DNA of 64,000 bases from Pseudoalteromonas luteoviolacea S2607. GTDB taxonomy: Bacteria; Pseudomonadota; Gammaproteobacteria; Enterobacterales; Alteromonadaceae. The notes beneath the pieces were generated by a model, which ran no database searches, was not told the origin of the DNA, and saw only the letters and a list, made by a program, of their open reading frames with translations. Position numbers and translations under genes: made by a program. The stretch covers positions 1 through 64,000 of the forward strand of contig NZ_AUXV01000015.1 of the NCBI RefSeq assembly GCF_001625575.1, written 5' to 3'. Positions 19,588-28,280 of the stretch are shown one piece after another (within the stretch, counting starts at the first letter, position 1; each line of letters opens with the position of its first letter).

Positions 19588-20937
19588 ATGCTGCATTATA
19601 GGACTTTTCGAATACTCTTGTTACTTTTGGCGATGATGCCAAAGGTAAGTTTTGCAGATCTGTTCACCGCAACTCAGTTTTACCAGCAGCAAAACTATAC
19701 CAAAGCTTATGGCGAGTTTTATAAACTGGCAGAAGTTGGCAACGGAGACGCAATATATAATTTAGCGGTTATGTCATTACATGGACAAGGTACCGAAAAA
19801 AGCCTATCACTGGCTTATGCTTATTTTACAATCGCAGCCGAGTACGGCATTGCTGAATCCTTAAATACCGCGCAAATCATCGCCACTCAATATCCAGACA
19901 AGCAAGCGCTCCAGCAGGTCTTAGAACAAAAAAGGGCACAGTTCGGTTACCCTCATATAAGCCAGAAATATGAACCAAACTTTAGTGATTTCGAAATTAA
20001 AGATAAGTCCATCAATAAAGTATATGAAAAGTTACCTACCTACCCTGAGCAAGCTGCTAGGCAAGGTATTGAAGGTTGGGTGTGGCTTGAATTTGACGTT
20101 GGAATCACAGGCGCTGTAAAAAATATTAAAGTCATTGATAGCTACCCAAAAAACATTTTTACGAGTGCACTTGTTAACGCTGTGAGCATTTGGCGGTATC
20201 AGCCTAATAGCGAAAAAAAGAATCACTCTTTAGTCTATCACTTTACAACTTTCAAAGGTAAGGAGTATCACAGAACACTGGGCTTTCAACAAAAAGACTA
20301 CCGCAACGAAATCAAAAGACATATAGATGCAGCGGAGCAAGGCAACGCGCAGGTTCAATACTACGTCGCCAACTGGTTGAGTTCTGATGAGTATAATGCC
20401 AGCCAGCTTTTAAAATATCATTGGCGTGATGACACCGCACACCTTACCATGCTGTTGGCAGCGGCCAAAAATAACTACCCTATTGCCCAATATAAATTGG
20501 CGATAGAGTTAATATCTAATAACCCTTCGGCTGAGCAATTTAAAGTGGCCGTAAATTGGCTATATCAAAGTGCACTGTCTTTTGCACCGGCTCAATATAA
20601 ACTCGCGACCCTTTACGCAGATGCCAACAATGAGCTCTTTGCCCCGCACAAAGCAACTCACTGGTATGAACTTGCTGGTGAATATGACGAACGAGCTGCT
20701 AAAGCGCTTGCGATGCACCTTTTCAAGTATTCTCCCAAGTCACCTGATATAGAAAAATGGCTAGAAACGGCGCTTGGAAATGATAATAATGATCCAGAGT
20801 TATTGTTACTTAAAGCTAAATTAACTCAACCGAAAGATCCTCGTAAAGCGATACGAATTGCAAAAACCGCTTTGAGTAAAGCACAAGAGCGAAACTGGGA
20901 TACGACGCCTATTCAAACATTCCTTGGTAAAAGCTAG
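19588..20937 (+). CDS. Exported protein with TonB C-terminal-like domain and Sel1 repeats
   Basis: The protein starts with a clear signal peptide (MLHYRTFRILLLLLAMMPKVSFA, split at cleavage). A short Sel1-like repeat block follows (NGDAIYNLAVMSLHGQGTEKS). Residues about 140-230 form a TonB_C-like domain (YPEQAARQGIEGWVWLEFDV, then ALVNAVSIWRYQP). More Sel1-type repeats run to the end (AQVQYYVANWL, PIAQYKLAIELI, APAQYKLATLYA). ATG 19588 gives the clean signal peptide; GTG 19552 is in frame but has no ribosome site. Sitting between receptor genes, it might assist envelope energy transduction, which is inference. Confidence 0.82.
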   Translation: MLHYRTFRILLLLLAMMPKVSFADLFTATQFYQQQNYTKAYGEFYKLAEVGNGDAIYNLAVMSLHGQGTEKSLSLAYAYFTIAAEYGIAESLNTAQIIATQYPDKQALQQVLEQKRAQFGYPHISQKYEPNFSDFEIKDKSINKVYEKLPTYPEQAARQGIEGWVWLEFDVGITGAVKNIKVIDSYPKNIFTSALVNAVSIWRYQPNSEKKNHSLVYHFTTFKGKEYHRTLGFQQKDYRNEIKRHIDAAEQGNAQVQYYVANWLSSDEYNASQLLKYHWRDDTAHLTMLLAAAKNNYPIAQYKLAIELISNNPSAEQFKVAVNWLYQSALSFAPAQYKLATLYADANNELFAPHKATHWYELAGEYDERAAKALAMHLFKYSPKSPDIEKWLETALGNDNNDPELLLLKAKLTQPKDPRKAIRIAKTALSKAQERNWDTTPIQTFLGKS

Positions 20938-21093
20938 CCTGATCCCCAGCAGTACTTCAACGCTCTTTAGCCCCCCTTTGACCCACAAGATATACTTCGA
21001 TAAGTCTGATTAAAAACACTGCGCCAATTGACAAAACACGCCATCATATCCTAACTTACAATATTGCATAAAATTCAACCAAGGAAGTTAGTG

Positions 21094-21693
21094 ATGCAAG
21101 CGCAATACATAGGCATTCTGTCAATTTTTCTAGTGGCGTGTACTTCAAGTCAAACTGTTCGAACCCCCTCAGGCGAAGAAGTTAGCGTAACCTGCCAACC
21201 TGTATACGGTAAATGGTGTGGAAAGAGCTATCCAGCATATGAAACAACAGGCTATAAACCTCGCCCCGTTGACCAATGGGATGCAGCATGCAGAGCGCAT
21301 GATCTGTGTTACGAGCGCTATGGAGAGGAAGGGGAAGACAGTTGTGATAGACAGTTTACTTACAAGCTCGAAAGGCTCTACCACTCTGGTATCCCCATCC
21401 CTCATCAAATGGTAAATGCCTACAATGTCTTCAAAGAAGACTTATCGTTTCGAACAATCAATATTCCATTTTCGGATATTTGGAACGCAAATACGCTTGC
21501 CTGTGATGGCTCCGAGGGTAAAGCGGCACTCTTTTGCGACGTCGGTGTTCGCGGTTTGAACTGTCAGATCACCAATGGAGCACAAGCTCAGGGAGCTAGG
21601 TGTGCTTGCACTTACCCTGCATCTTATGGCCCATTTGGTTACTTTCAAGGCGGTACACTCTATGGTATTCAACGAACCGCCAATTCATTCTAA
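21094..21693 (+). CDS. Phospholipase A2-like lipoprotein
   Basis: The start ATG 21094 has AAGGAAG 6 nt upstream. The leader QAQYIGILSIFLVAC ends in a lipobox (LVAC, Cys at about residue 16), so the mature protein should be lipid-anchored. The core has the secretory PLA2 active-site pattern DAACRAHDLCYE, with the catalytic His-Asp pair between two Cys. An upstream YGKWCGKSY stretch resembles the Ca-binding loop, and the protein is rich in Cys overall. By family it would hydrolyse the sn-2 ester of phospholipids. Secretion or surface display cannot be decided. A small membrane protein gene starts 12 nt downstream. Confidence 0.75.
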   Translation: MQAQYIGILSIFLVACTSSQTVRTPSGEEVSVTCQPVYGKWCGKSYPAYETTGYKPRPVDQWDAACRAHDLCYERYGEEGEDSCDRQFTYKLERLYHSGIPIPHQMVNAYNVFKEDLSFRTINIPFSDIWNANTLACDGSEGKAALFCDVGVRGLNCQITNGAQAQGARCACTYPASYGPFGYFQGGTLYGIQRTANSF

Positions 21694-21705
21694 GTGAGGT
21701 GCACT

Positions 21706-22143
21706 ATGAATATGGATAACTTAGTATCACTGTATGTACTCACTCAAGGTGAAATTGATAAGTTATGGGAGTATTTTTTAGTAAGTCAATTGGCTTTAAT
21801 AGGCTGGCTAGTCACGGTTTCCGAGTGCCAAGTGCAAAGGGCAAGGCGGGTTTTGACAGTTTCCTTTTTAATACTCACTGTCGCACTAGGTTATTTCTTC
21901 TATGACGGCTACACGGATTTAGCGTTAATCCAAACTGACATCAAAGCGGTGATTGCACAAATGGATGCCAAAACCATCACAACGTCAGATCATGGCTTTG
22001 TTAACCAATTGCTGCACACAGATATACAGGCTCGATTTAATCGTGTCATCATCGTTTTCTTTGCCTCATTTACATGTGCTCTATATCTGTTAAACCATCC
22101 TAGATTTGGAGGGCAAGCGATGCCAACTAAGGAAGCTAGCTGA
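21706..22143 (+). CDS. Small membrane protein downstream of the PLA2-like gene
   Basis: I do not recognise this 145-residue protein. It has three hydrophobic segments: LALIGWLVTVSEC, VLTVSFLILTVALGYFFYDG and VIIVFFASFTCALYLL. Between the last two is a polar loop of about 45 residues. ATG 21706 is supported by GAGG 6 nt upstream; GTG 21694 is an alternative. The 12-nt gap to the PLA2-like gene suggests one transcript. It could be an immunity or accessory protein, but nothing in the sequence shows this. Confidence 0.65.
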   Translation: MNMDNLVSLYVLTQGEIDKLWEYFLVSQLALIGWLVTVSECQVQRARRVLTVSFLILTVALGYFFYDGYTDLALIQTDIKAVIAQMDAKTITTSDHGFVNQLLHTDIQARFNRVIIVFFASFTCALYLLNHPRFGGQAMPTKEAS

Positions 22144-22210
22144 CCCGCTTGCTCGCTTACTTTATCGCCCTTGAAAATGATTTGAGGGCCATAATTAAGC
22201 GGTAACCTTT

Positions 22211-22810
22211 TTACCGGACCGGGGTATTTATTGTCGTCTTTATGCAATCGGCGCCATCGCTTATACGAAATTCACAAAAAGTCGTATTAATGAAATCGGT
22301 GTCAGATAACAAGACGTTCCTGTCTAGGTTTGGATGGATCCGGCTTAATAGCATTTGATCTTGTTTCATATGATCACGGTATGTCACACCAGAAACCGTC
22401 TGGCTCAGTTGCGCAAAACGTGAAAAATGGATACGACCTATGTAATTCACATGGCCAGCATTGTTAGTAAATGTATTGTCCATTTCTATCAAAGACGTAG
22501 AGTAATAAGGCGTGCTTACTTTCCAACCGGTAAGCGTATAAGAACCTGAAGGAAGAGCAACAACAAACAACCCACCCTTAAAACCTTCTAGATTGACTAA
22601 CTCAGCCTGCAAAAAGCCTACTTCACCAGTTTGGTGATTTTTATAATGTAACTGATAGTCTGCAAACTGGTCATCATAAGTAATTGTGCCCCAGACGACA
22701 CCTCGCTTCTTATCTTCTGAAATGCGATAATCAGAAGCAATATGTGGGCTAGCACAGCCAATTAAGAAAATTGCGGTTCCAAACACGATAAATTTGAGCA
22801 ACTGCATCAT
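22211..22810 (-). CDS. Putative lipoprotein
   Basis: A protein of about 199 residues with a lipoprotein signal (LLKFIVFGTAIFLIGC, lipobox LIGC). The mature part is beta-rich, with GVVWGTITYDDQF and FVVALPSGSYTLTGWKV segments that resemble a carboxypeptidase-regulatory/PEGA-like beta-sandwich. No enzyme motif is seen. ATG 22810 has AGGAG 8 nt upstream; TTG 22816 is the longer alternative. It is convergent with the PLA2 operon. Confidence 0.7.
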   Translation of the reverse strand: MMQLLKFIVFGTAIFLIGCASPHIASDYRISEDKKRGVVWGTITYDDQFADYQLHYKNHQTGEVGFLQAELVNLEGFKGGLFVVALPSGSYTLTGWKVSTPYYSTSLIEMDNTFTNNAGHVNYIGRIHFSRFAQLSQTVSGVTYRDHMKQDQMLLSRIHPNLDRNVLLSDTDFINTTFCEFRISDGADCIKTTINTPVR

Positions 22811-22908
22811 ACTCAATACTCCTTTGGCAACAGTGTATGCTTTTTCTAACTTTGCATTTTGACTGCAATTATTGCAACACTTTTATTACATGCTATTGCC
22901 TCTGTGCT

Positions 22909-24990
22909 CTACGGCTGCGCAAACTTGTGCAACACAATATCCATTTCTAAGTTTTCTACTCTGTTTAAAATGATTTGGTTGCCATCTTCCGTGGTGCTCA
23001 GCCCCAAATCAACATTCATATTGTATAAATGCAAACCAATATCTGCGACAAACTCATTTTTTTGAACAAAGCTGTTAAAATTATAAAGCGATAATTGATG
23101 TCCCTGCTTGATGACATAATAAATGCCATTTTTATGCACCGCTGGGCGATATAAATCGATAGAACTTGATAGTTGTTCTAGGCTTACCTGTCCCTCTAGT
23201 ACCTCGAATAAATACTGCTTAAGGGACAGCAGAAATCCATCAAAGCTTATATTTTTCTTGGACAAAGGGAGCTGACTTTTACTATTATCAGCTAGCAAGT
23301 AGTTACCCGCACTTCCCACGTCATATCGCCAATACTGCCGTTCACCTGATTCAGTTGTTTGATAAAAAATAGACTTTCCATCATCTGCCCAGTGAATATC
23401 CCTTAAGCTGCTATTTTCTTTCACCACTGCAACAGGGGTTTTAGCAAAGACATTGATTATATAAAGCGTGTTTGCCTCACTTAAAATCGCTAAGTATTCT
23501 CCATCTGATGAAAATAACAAAAACCGAGGTTGGTCAGACTTAGGCATTTTAGTGAGCAAACTCGGACTCGCTTTTAAGCGGTGTTTTATCCAAACTTCAA
23601 CGTGGTCAATTTGCGGGTCGACTCTTGGAGCCGTAGATACATAAGCCAGCTGCATACCATCAGAAGATATACTCGCCAGGGTATCTACCCTAGAATTTGA
23701 AGAAATCGCCTGAAATTCTGCTTTATTACGATTAAACAAGTAGAGGTTAACTTCAGCTGTGCCTTCGGTATGTGCTAAATGGCCAGACCCTCGCCCAATT
23801 GCAAGTTCAGTAATTTTGCCATATGGCTTATATATGGACGCCGTTTTTTGTTCTTCAGTGTGGAGCTGTAAATCGCCATTAAGGCTGACCACTTCGCTCT
23901 TTGTCAATCCAAAATAAGGTTTGCTGATTTTGCCCAAGTCCACAAGTTCAATGGCTTCACGCTCAAGGTTAACACCTGACTTAAACACTTCATCATTAGT
24001 ATTTGAATAAAGTAATTTATCACCGAAAACATCGTAATGTTGAACACCATGCAGAATTTGAGACTCTCGCAATTCAAATTGCCCATGCTCGTCAATAAGA
24101 GTGTCGTACTGCACCAGAGCTTTTTTACCAGACATAGCTCGGTTTACTAACAAACTGTCTTTTGAATACCAAATGATTTTTTCTGGTTCATGTGCCCCAT
24201 CGCACTCTAACAGGTGGACCTCTTTGTTCAACCGCCAAAGCTCTATGGCATTGTTGACCGACAGAGCACGGACTTCACAACCAAAAGGGCCAAGACGATA
24301 ATACACAAGCCAGTTTCCATCTGCTGACCAAGCAGGAAATTGCTCACTGTACCCAGAAGACTTGACTGTGTGTGATGTTTGAGTTTGCAAATCGTAGACT
24401 GCCAGATCAAACTGGCTACTGCCCGACACAATCTGGCTATAAGCTAAATATCGCCCGTTTGGTGAAAAACTCAACTGTACTTCAGCCCCTGGCGCTGAAG
24501 TTATTCTCGAAATGTAATCGATTTTTTGGGCGTCTCCATCACCCTTCCAGTCAAATAACAGAACTAACGCAAGACAAAAGCCAAAAGCCATCCCGCTCAT
24601 CATCCAATGAAAAGGGATATGCTTGTTCGGAGTCTTTGATTTTTCAATTAACGTCGGTGTGTGCGAGAACGTAGCTATGCATTGATAGCCAGTTTTGGGC
24701 ACCGTTTTTATGAAAAGTGGCTTTTTGGAAGTGTCACCCAGTACTTTGCGTAGTTGCACAATAAGCTGACTGACAGAATTATCACTTACGATTAAATTAG
24801 GCCAAAGCTGCTCAATAATTTCATCACGTGTAACTGGCTCTGGGGCTTTGTGGATGAGAAGTCTGAGTAAAGCCAACTGTTTGTGTTCTATGGGTGTCCA
24901 CTGCCCCGCCGTTTTGACACGCATTTTCTTAGTATCAATTAATACATCATTTAATAAAAAACGCTCAAACTGCATTGATTGATCCAACAA
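22909..24990 (-). CDS. CadC/ToxR-like membrane regulator with beta-propeller sensor
   Basis: Residues 10-105 are a winged-helix OmpR/CadC-type DNA-binding domain (VTRDEIIEQLWPNLIVSDNSVSQLIVQLRKVLGD in pieces, IKTVPKTGYQC). One membrane segment follows (MMSGMAFGFCLALVLLFDW, about 128-147). The periplasmic 540 residues are TolB/WD40-like repeats (FSPNGRYLAYSQIV, WSADGNWLVYYRLG, ISSDGMQLAYVS, FSSDGEYLAILS). Such proteins bind DNA while anchored in the inner membrane. It needs a TTG start (24990 or 24987), well placed 7 nt after AGGAAG; the first ATG is too far from it. It is divergent from the second TonB receptor, a likely target. Confidence 0.88.
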   Translation of the reverse strand: MLDQSMQFERFLLNDVLIDTKKMRVKTAGQWTPIEHKQLALLRLLIHKAPEPVTRDEIIEQLWPNLIVSDNSVSQLIVQLRKVLGDTSKKPLFIKTVPKTGYQCIATFSHTPTLIEKSKTPNKHIPFHWMMSGMAFGFCLALVLLFDWKGDGDAQKIDYISRITSAPGAEVQLSFSPNGRYLAYSQIVSGSSQFDLAVYDLQTQTSHTVKSSGYSEQFPAWSADGNWLVYYRLGPFGCEVRALSVNNAIELWRLNKEVHLLECDGAHEPEKIIWYSKDSLLVNRAMSGKKALVQYDTLIDEHGQFELRESQILHGVQHYDVFGDKLLYSNTNDEVFKSGVNLEREAIELVDLGKISKPYFGLTKSEVVSLNGDLQLHTEEQKTASIYKPYGKITELAIGRGSGHLAHTEGTAEVNLYLFNRNKAEFQAISSNSRVDTLASISSDGMQLAYVSTAPRVDPQIDHVEVWIKHRLKASPSLLTKMPKSDQPRFLLFSSDGEYLAILSEANTLYIINVFAKTPVAVVKENSSLRDIHWADDGKSIFYQTTESGERQYWRYDVGSAGNYLLADNSKSQLPLSKKNISFDGFLLSLKQYLFEVLEGQVSLEQLSSSIDLYRPAVHKNGIYYVIKQGHQLSLYNFNSFVQKNEFVADIGLHLYNMNVDLGLSTTEDGNQIILNRVENLEMDIVLHKFAQP

Positions 24991-25178
24991 TAAATTGCTT
25001 CCTATTATTCAGAAAGTCACAAAACAGACATCTATTCCCTTACCATCATACTATGTTATGCTACTTGAAAAAATAATTTACCTATATGTAACCTTGATCC
25101 GTTTGTTCTTGCGTTTAAAAACATAAGTTCAAAAAGTGTCACGATAAGTTAAATGCTTTATTGCAGGAGTCGGAAATA

Positions 25179-27839
25179 ATGATTTTTAGCAGTCGTAATA
25201 ACCAATTTCTGATTACCAGCGCTCTAATTGGTGCTTTTATTTTTGCGCAAAACGCCTACTCTGCATCTAATAAAAGCCAAGAAGACCCTAATACAAATCC
25301 TCACCCTGACTCACCAAAAGACCCATTAATTCATATTCAAATCAGGGGCTTTCATGACAGCGTTGTCAAATCTCTCAATAATAAACGCTATAGTCAACAA
25401 ATAAGCGATAGTATTAGTGCACAAGAGATAGGAAAGTTTCCAGACAAAAATGTTGCAGAGGCACTTCAGCGCATAACTGGCATATCATTGTCTCGAGTTC
25501 AAGGAGAGGGTGAACGGATTGGTGTGCGAGGTACCACACCTGAACAAAACCGTACTTACTTGAATGGCCAATACTTGGCATCGGCTGATTGGTGGATCTC
25601 TTCTTTGCCAAGTAGAGGCTTTAACTTTACATTGCTGCCTGCTGACATTGTTTCTAGTTTGGAAATCTATAAAACGCCGCATGCCAATCAAGACGAGGGC
25701 TCTCTGGGTGGAGCAATAAATATTAAGACCATAGATCCGCTCTATGCCGAATCAGGCACTGGCTCAATTACAACTCAGGTCCAGTATAATGATTTATCCA
25801 AGCAATATGACCCTCAATTTTCTGCTGTATATAGTTGGAAAAATCAGCCCGAAGATTTCGCGTTTTTGATCACTCTCAACCACTTGCAGCGCTCATTAAG
25901 GCGCGATGGATTAGAGTCATGGGGCTGGCATGAAAGAAACTTTGATCAAACTTCGAATGGACAGCTTGCAGCTTCGAGCAACCCAGATGCGACGTTCGAA
26001 AACATTTGGACCCCAGGAGGGGGTGGCTCAGCCGTCTTTTTACAAGACAGAGTGCTAACCAGCCTAACATCTAGTATTACTTACCAGCTTGATCATAATT
26101 GGGCCCTTCGTGCTCACTTGCTCCACTCAGAGCTTAGCGCAGACAACAGCAACCAAAACTTTCTTTGGCAGCCAGGGAAAGCGCTCGATGCACAAAGCCC
26201 GATAACCAACTACGAAATTCGTGACAATACCCTCGTTTATGGCCAGTTAGGCCACGCAACATCCAAGCCTTTTAACACCAGCATGGAAGCAATCTGGCGA
26301 GAAGCCCAGATCCAAACCCAGAGTTTTCATCTAGATCTAAATTACACGGGCCCGTGGTGGGATGCACAATATCAAGTTGGCTACACATTGGGGCAAGGCG
26401 GCACCAGTGAGGATAATACCGCACAGTTTTCTGCCAACACAGTCTACTCATTTGATACTAGGGCACCTCAAAACATCCAAACACGCTACGAGACCTCACC
26501 TTTACAAGCTGACAAGTGGTTTATCAGTGAAGCCAGAAGCGACAGCCAAGATGGTAATGACACCGCTTATTTTATACAAAAAGACTTTTCTCGAACTCTT
26601 ACGACACCTGGGCTAGAAAAATTAAGCTTTGGTGGCAAATATAAACGCCATAAGCGCGATTTTATCCGAATGCGTTCTAATCAAGGGGGCTTAGATGGCC
26701 TGGCAGCACAACTTGGGACAAGCCTAGCTGACTACCCAGCACCTTTTGTAGATAATTACCTGCAGGGAATAGGCAACGCACAGACTTTAAAGCGCTACAG
26801 CTTTGCAAATATTTCCGCCTTAGAAAAAGATTTTTCTGCACTGCAGTTTGTTCAAAACGAGGAAAAGAACAGTCGCTTTTACATTGAAGAAGAGACGCTA
26901 GCTGGGTATTCAATGCTGACTTTAGGCGGGTCAAGCTATAGTGCAAACCTAGGCCTTCGATTAGTAAAAACATGGCAACAGGCGCAAGCCTATGAGCGTA
27001 TTGCTACGCTACCAGACACCACCCCCGACTACCATTGGCAAACTAATACCAAAAGTTATACAGATTTATTACCGAGTGTTAATCTACAAGTAGACCTAAC
27101 TGACTCGCTGATTGGCCGCTTTGCCGTCGCAAGAGTTATGTCCAGAGCACAGTTTCATCATTTGATGCCATCGACGAATTACAATGTCACCCAAGCTCAA
27201 GGACAGGGAGGAAACCCTGATTTAGACCCTTACCGTGCGACTCAATATGACGTCAGCTTAGAGTGGTACTTTGCTGAGGCAGCTCTTGCATCGATGGCAA
27301 TCTTTAATAAAGACGTTGAGTCTTTTATTGAGTTTAAACGTCAATTAGAAGTTCATGAAGGCGTTCAAATGTCCATAGATAGGCCCATCAATGGCAATGG
27401 TGGCACGATACGGGGGGTTGAACTCAGCTACCAACAAGCAATCGCTTATGGTTTCGGCCTCATCGCCAACTATACCTATGTTGATGGTAGCAGAACATCT
27501 CAACTCAGCGGCCTCAAAGATTGGATCCCCGGCACATCTAAACACAGCGCCAACCTCACGGCTTACTATGAAAACAATCAACTCAGTATTCGACTGGCTT
27601 ATAATTATCGAACCGAGTTTGCTACAGGTGTCGGCGAGACCAAAATGGATGATTATGGGCAGCTGGATGGCAACATCACCTATTCTTTGACCGACAATCT
27701 CGACTTGGTATTCGAATTTTTAAACCTAGGTGATGAAACAATTTATACTTACGATCGAAATGAGTACGCCCCAACAGCAGTATACAGAAATGGACGACGC
27801 TTTTACCTAGGTGCGCAATATCGCTTTAGTACGCATTAG
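25179..27839 (+). CDS. TonB-dependent receptor, TIGR01782-like (second paralogue)
   Basis: An outer-membrane receptor of 886 residues with a signal peptide (IFSSRNNQFLITSALIGAF ... NAYSA). The plug carries SAQEIGKFPDKNVAEAL, IGVRGTTPEQNRTYLNGQ and SADWW. The barrel ends GRRFYLGAQYRFSTH. The classic EVIxVRG TonB box is replaced by PLIHIQIRG. ATG 25179 has CAGGAG 9 nt upstream; TTG 25161 is less likely. It is divergent from the CadC-like regulator and paralogous to the receptor at 16776. Confidence 0.94.
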   Translation: MIFSSRNNQFLITSALIGAFIFAQNAYSASNKSQEDPNTNPHPDSPKDPLIHIQIRGFHDSVVKSLNNKRYSQQISDSISAQEIGKFPDKNVAEALQRITGISLSRVQGEGERIGVRGTTPEQNRTYLNGQYLASADWWISSLPSRGFNFTLLPADIVSSLEIYKTPHANQDEGSLGGAINIKTIDPLYAESGTGSITTQVQYNDLSKQYDPQFSAVYSWKNQPEDFAFLITLNHLQRSLRRDGLESWGWHERNFDQTSNGQLAASSNPDATFENIWTPGGGGSAVFLQDRVLTSLTSSITYQLDHNWALRAHLLHSELSADNSNQNFLWQPGKALDAQSPITNYEIRDNTLVYGQLGHATSKPFNTSMEAIWREAQIQTQSFHLDLNYTGPWWDAQYQVGYTLGQGGTSEDNTAQFSANTVYSFDTRAPQNIQTRYETSPLQADKWFISEARSDSQDGNDTAYFIQKDFSRTLTTPGLEKLSFGGKYKRHKRDFIRMRSNQGGLDGLAAQLGTSLADYPAPFVDNYLQGIGNAQTLKRYSFANISALEKDFSALQFVQNEEKNSRFYIEEETLAGYSMLTLGGSSYSANLGLRLVKTWQQAQAYERIATLPDTTPDYHWQTNTKSYTDLLPSVNLQVDLTDSLIGRFAVARVMSRAQFHHLMPSTNYNVTQAQGQGGNPDLDPYRATQYDVSLEWYFAEAALASMAIFNKDVESFIEFKRQLEVHEGVQMSIDRPINGNGGTIRGVELSYQQAIAYGFGLIANYTYVDGSRTSQLSGLKDWIPGTSKHSANLTAYYENNQLSIRLAYNYRTEFATGVGETKMDDYGQLDGNITYSLTDNLDLVFEFLNLGDETIYTYDRNEYAPTAVYRNGRRFYLGAQYRFSTH

Positions 27840-27873
27840 TCAGGATGTGTATGTGTACTAAGCAATGGAGTAA

Positions 27874-28023
27874 AGGTTTGTTCATGCTGTCTACATTAAC
27901 GCCGAGCCGCAAGCGTCCTTTACCCAATATTCCGTCGTAGATGATTATATAGAATTAGTTTTAAAGCTTACGACTCATGGGCACAACGGTGCCTCATCTT
28001 GGTACATCAAAGTGAATAGTTAA
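27874..28023 (+). pseudogene. Possible gene remnant without start codon
   Basis: This 50-codon open stretch reads like real protein (NAEPQASFTQYSVVDDYIE, then LVLKLTTHGHNGASSWYIK) and ends in TAA, but it has no start codon. The +1 neighbouring frame has an ATG at about 27851 followed by a signal-peptide-like MCTKQWSKGLFMLSTL that stops soon after. One frameshift near 27895 would join the two. It may be a decayed small exported protein. The rest of the spacer 27840-28280 shows nothing else beyond the leader of the next gene. Confidence 0.3.
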
Positions 28024-28280
28024 TCATCCTCGCTTTTTGCTTGTAAGCACCTCACTCTACCAAATCAATAGAATATTCGAGTTAAACCAAAGCCTAACAA
28101 TATTTGGGCGTTTACTTAGTCAAATTTTACACTGTTTTATGCAGTAGCTATACCGCTAGTCGCACCACCCATACACTTTGTCGCAAACACTGGTTTTCTG
28201 AACGCCCCTACGTAAAATGTGCTAAATTTTATGAGCTGGGCAACCCTGCTCAGTTCAGTTTCTTATTCAAGGTTAGTACA

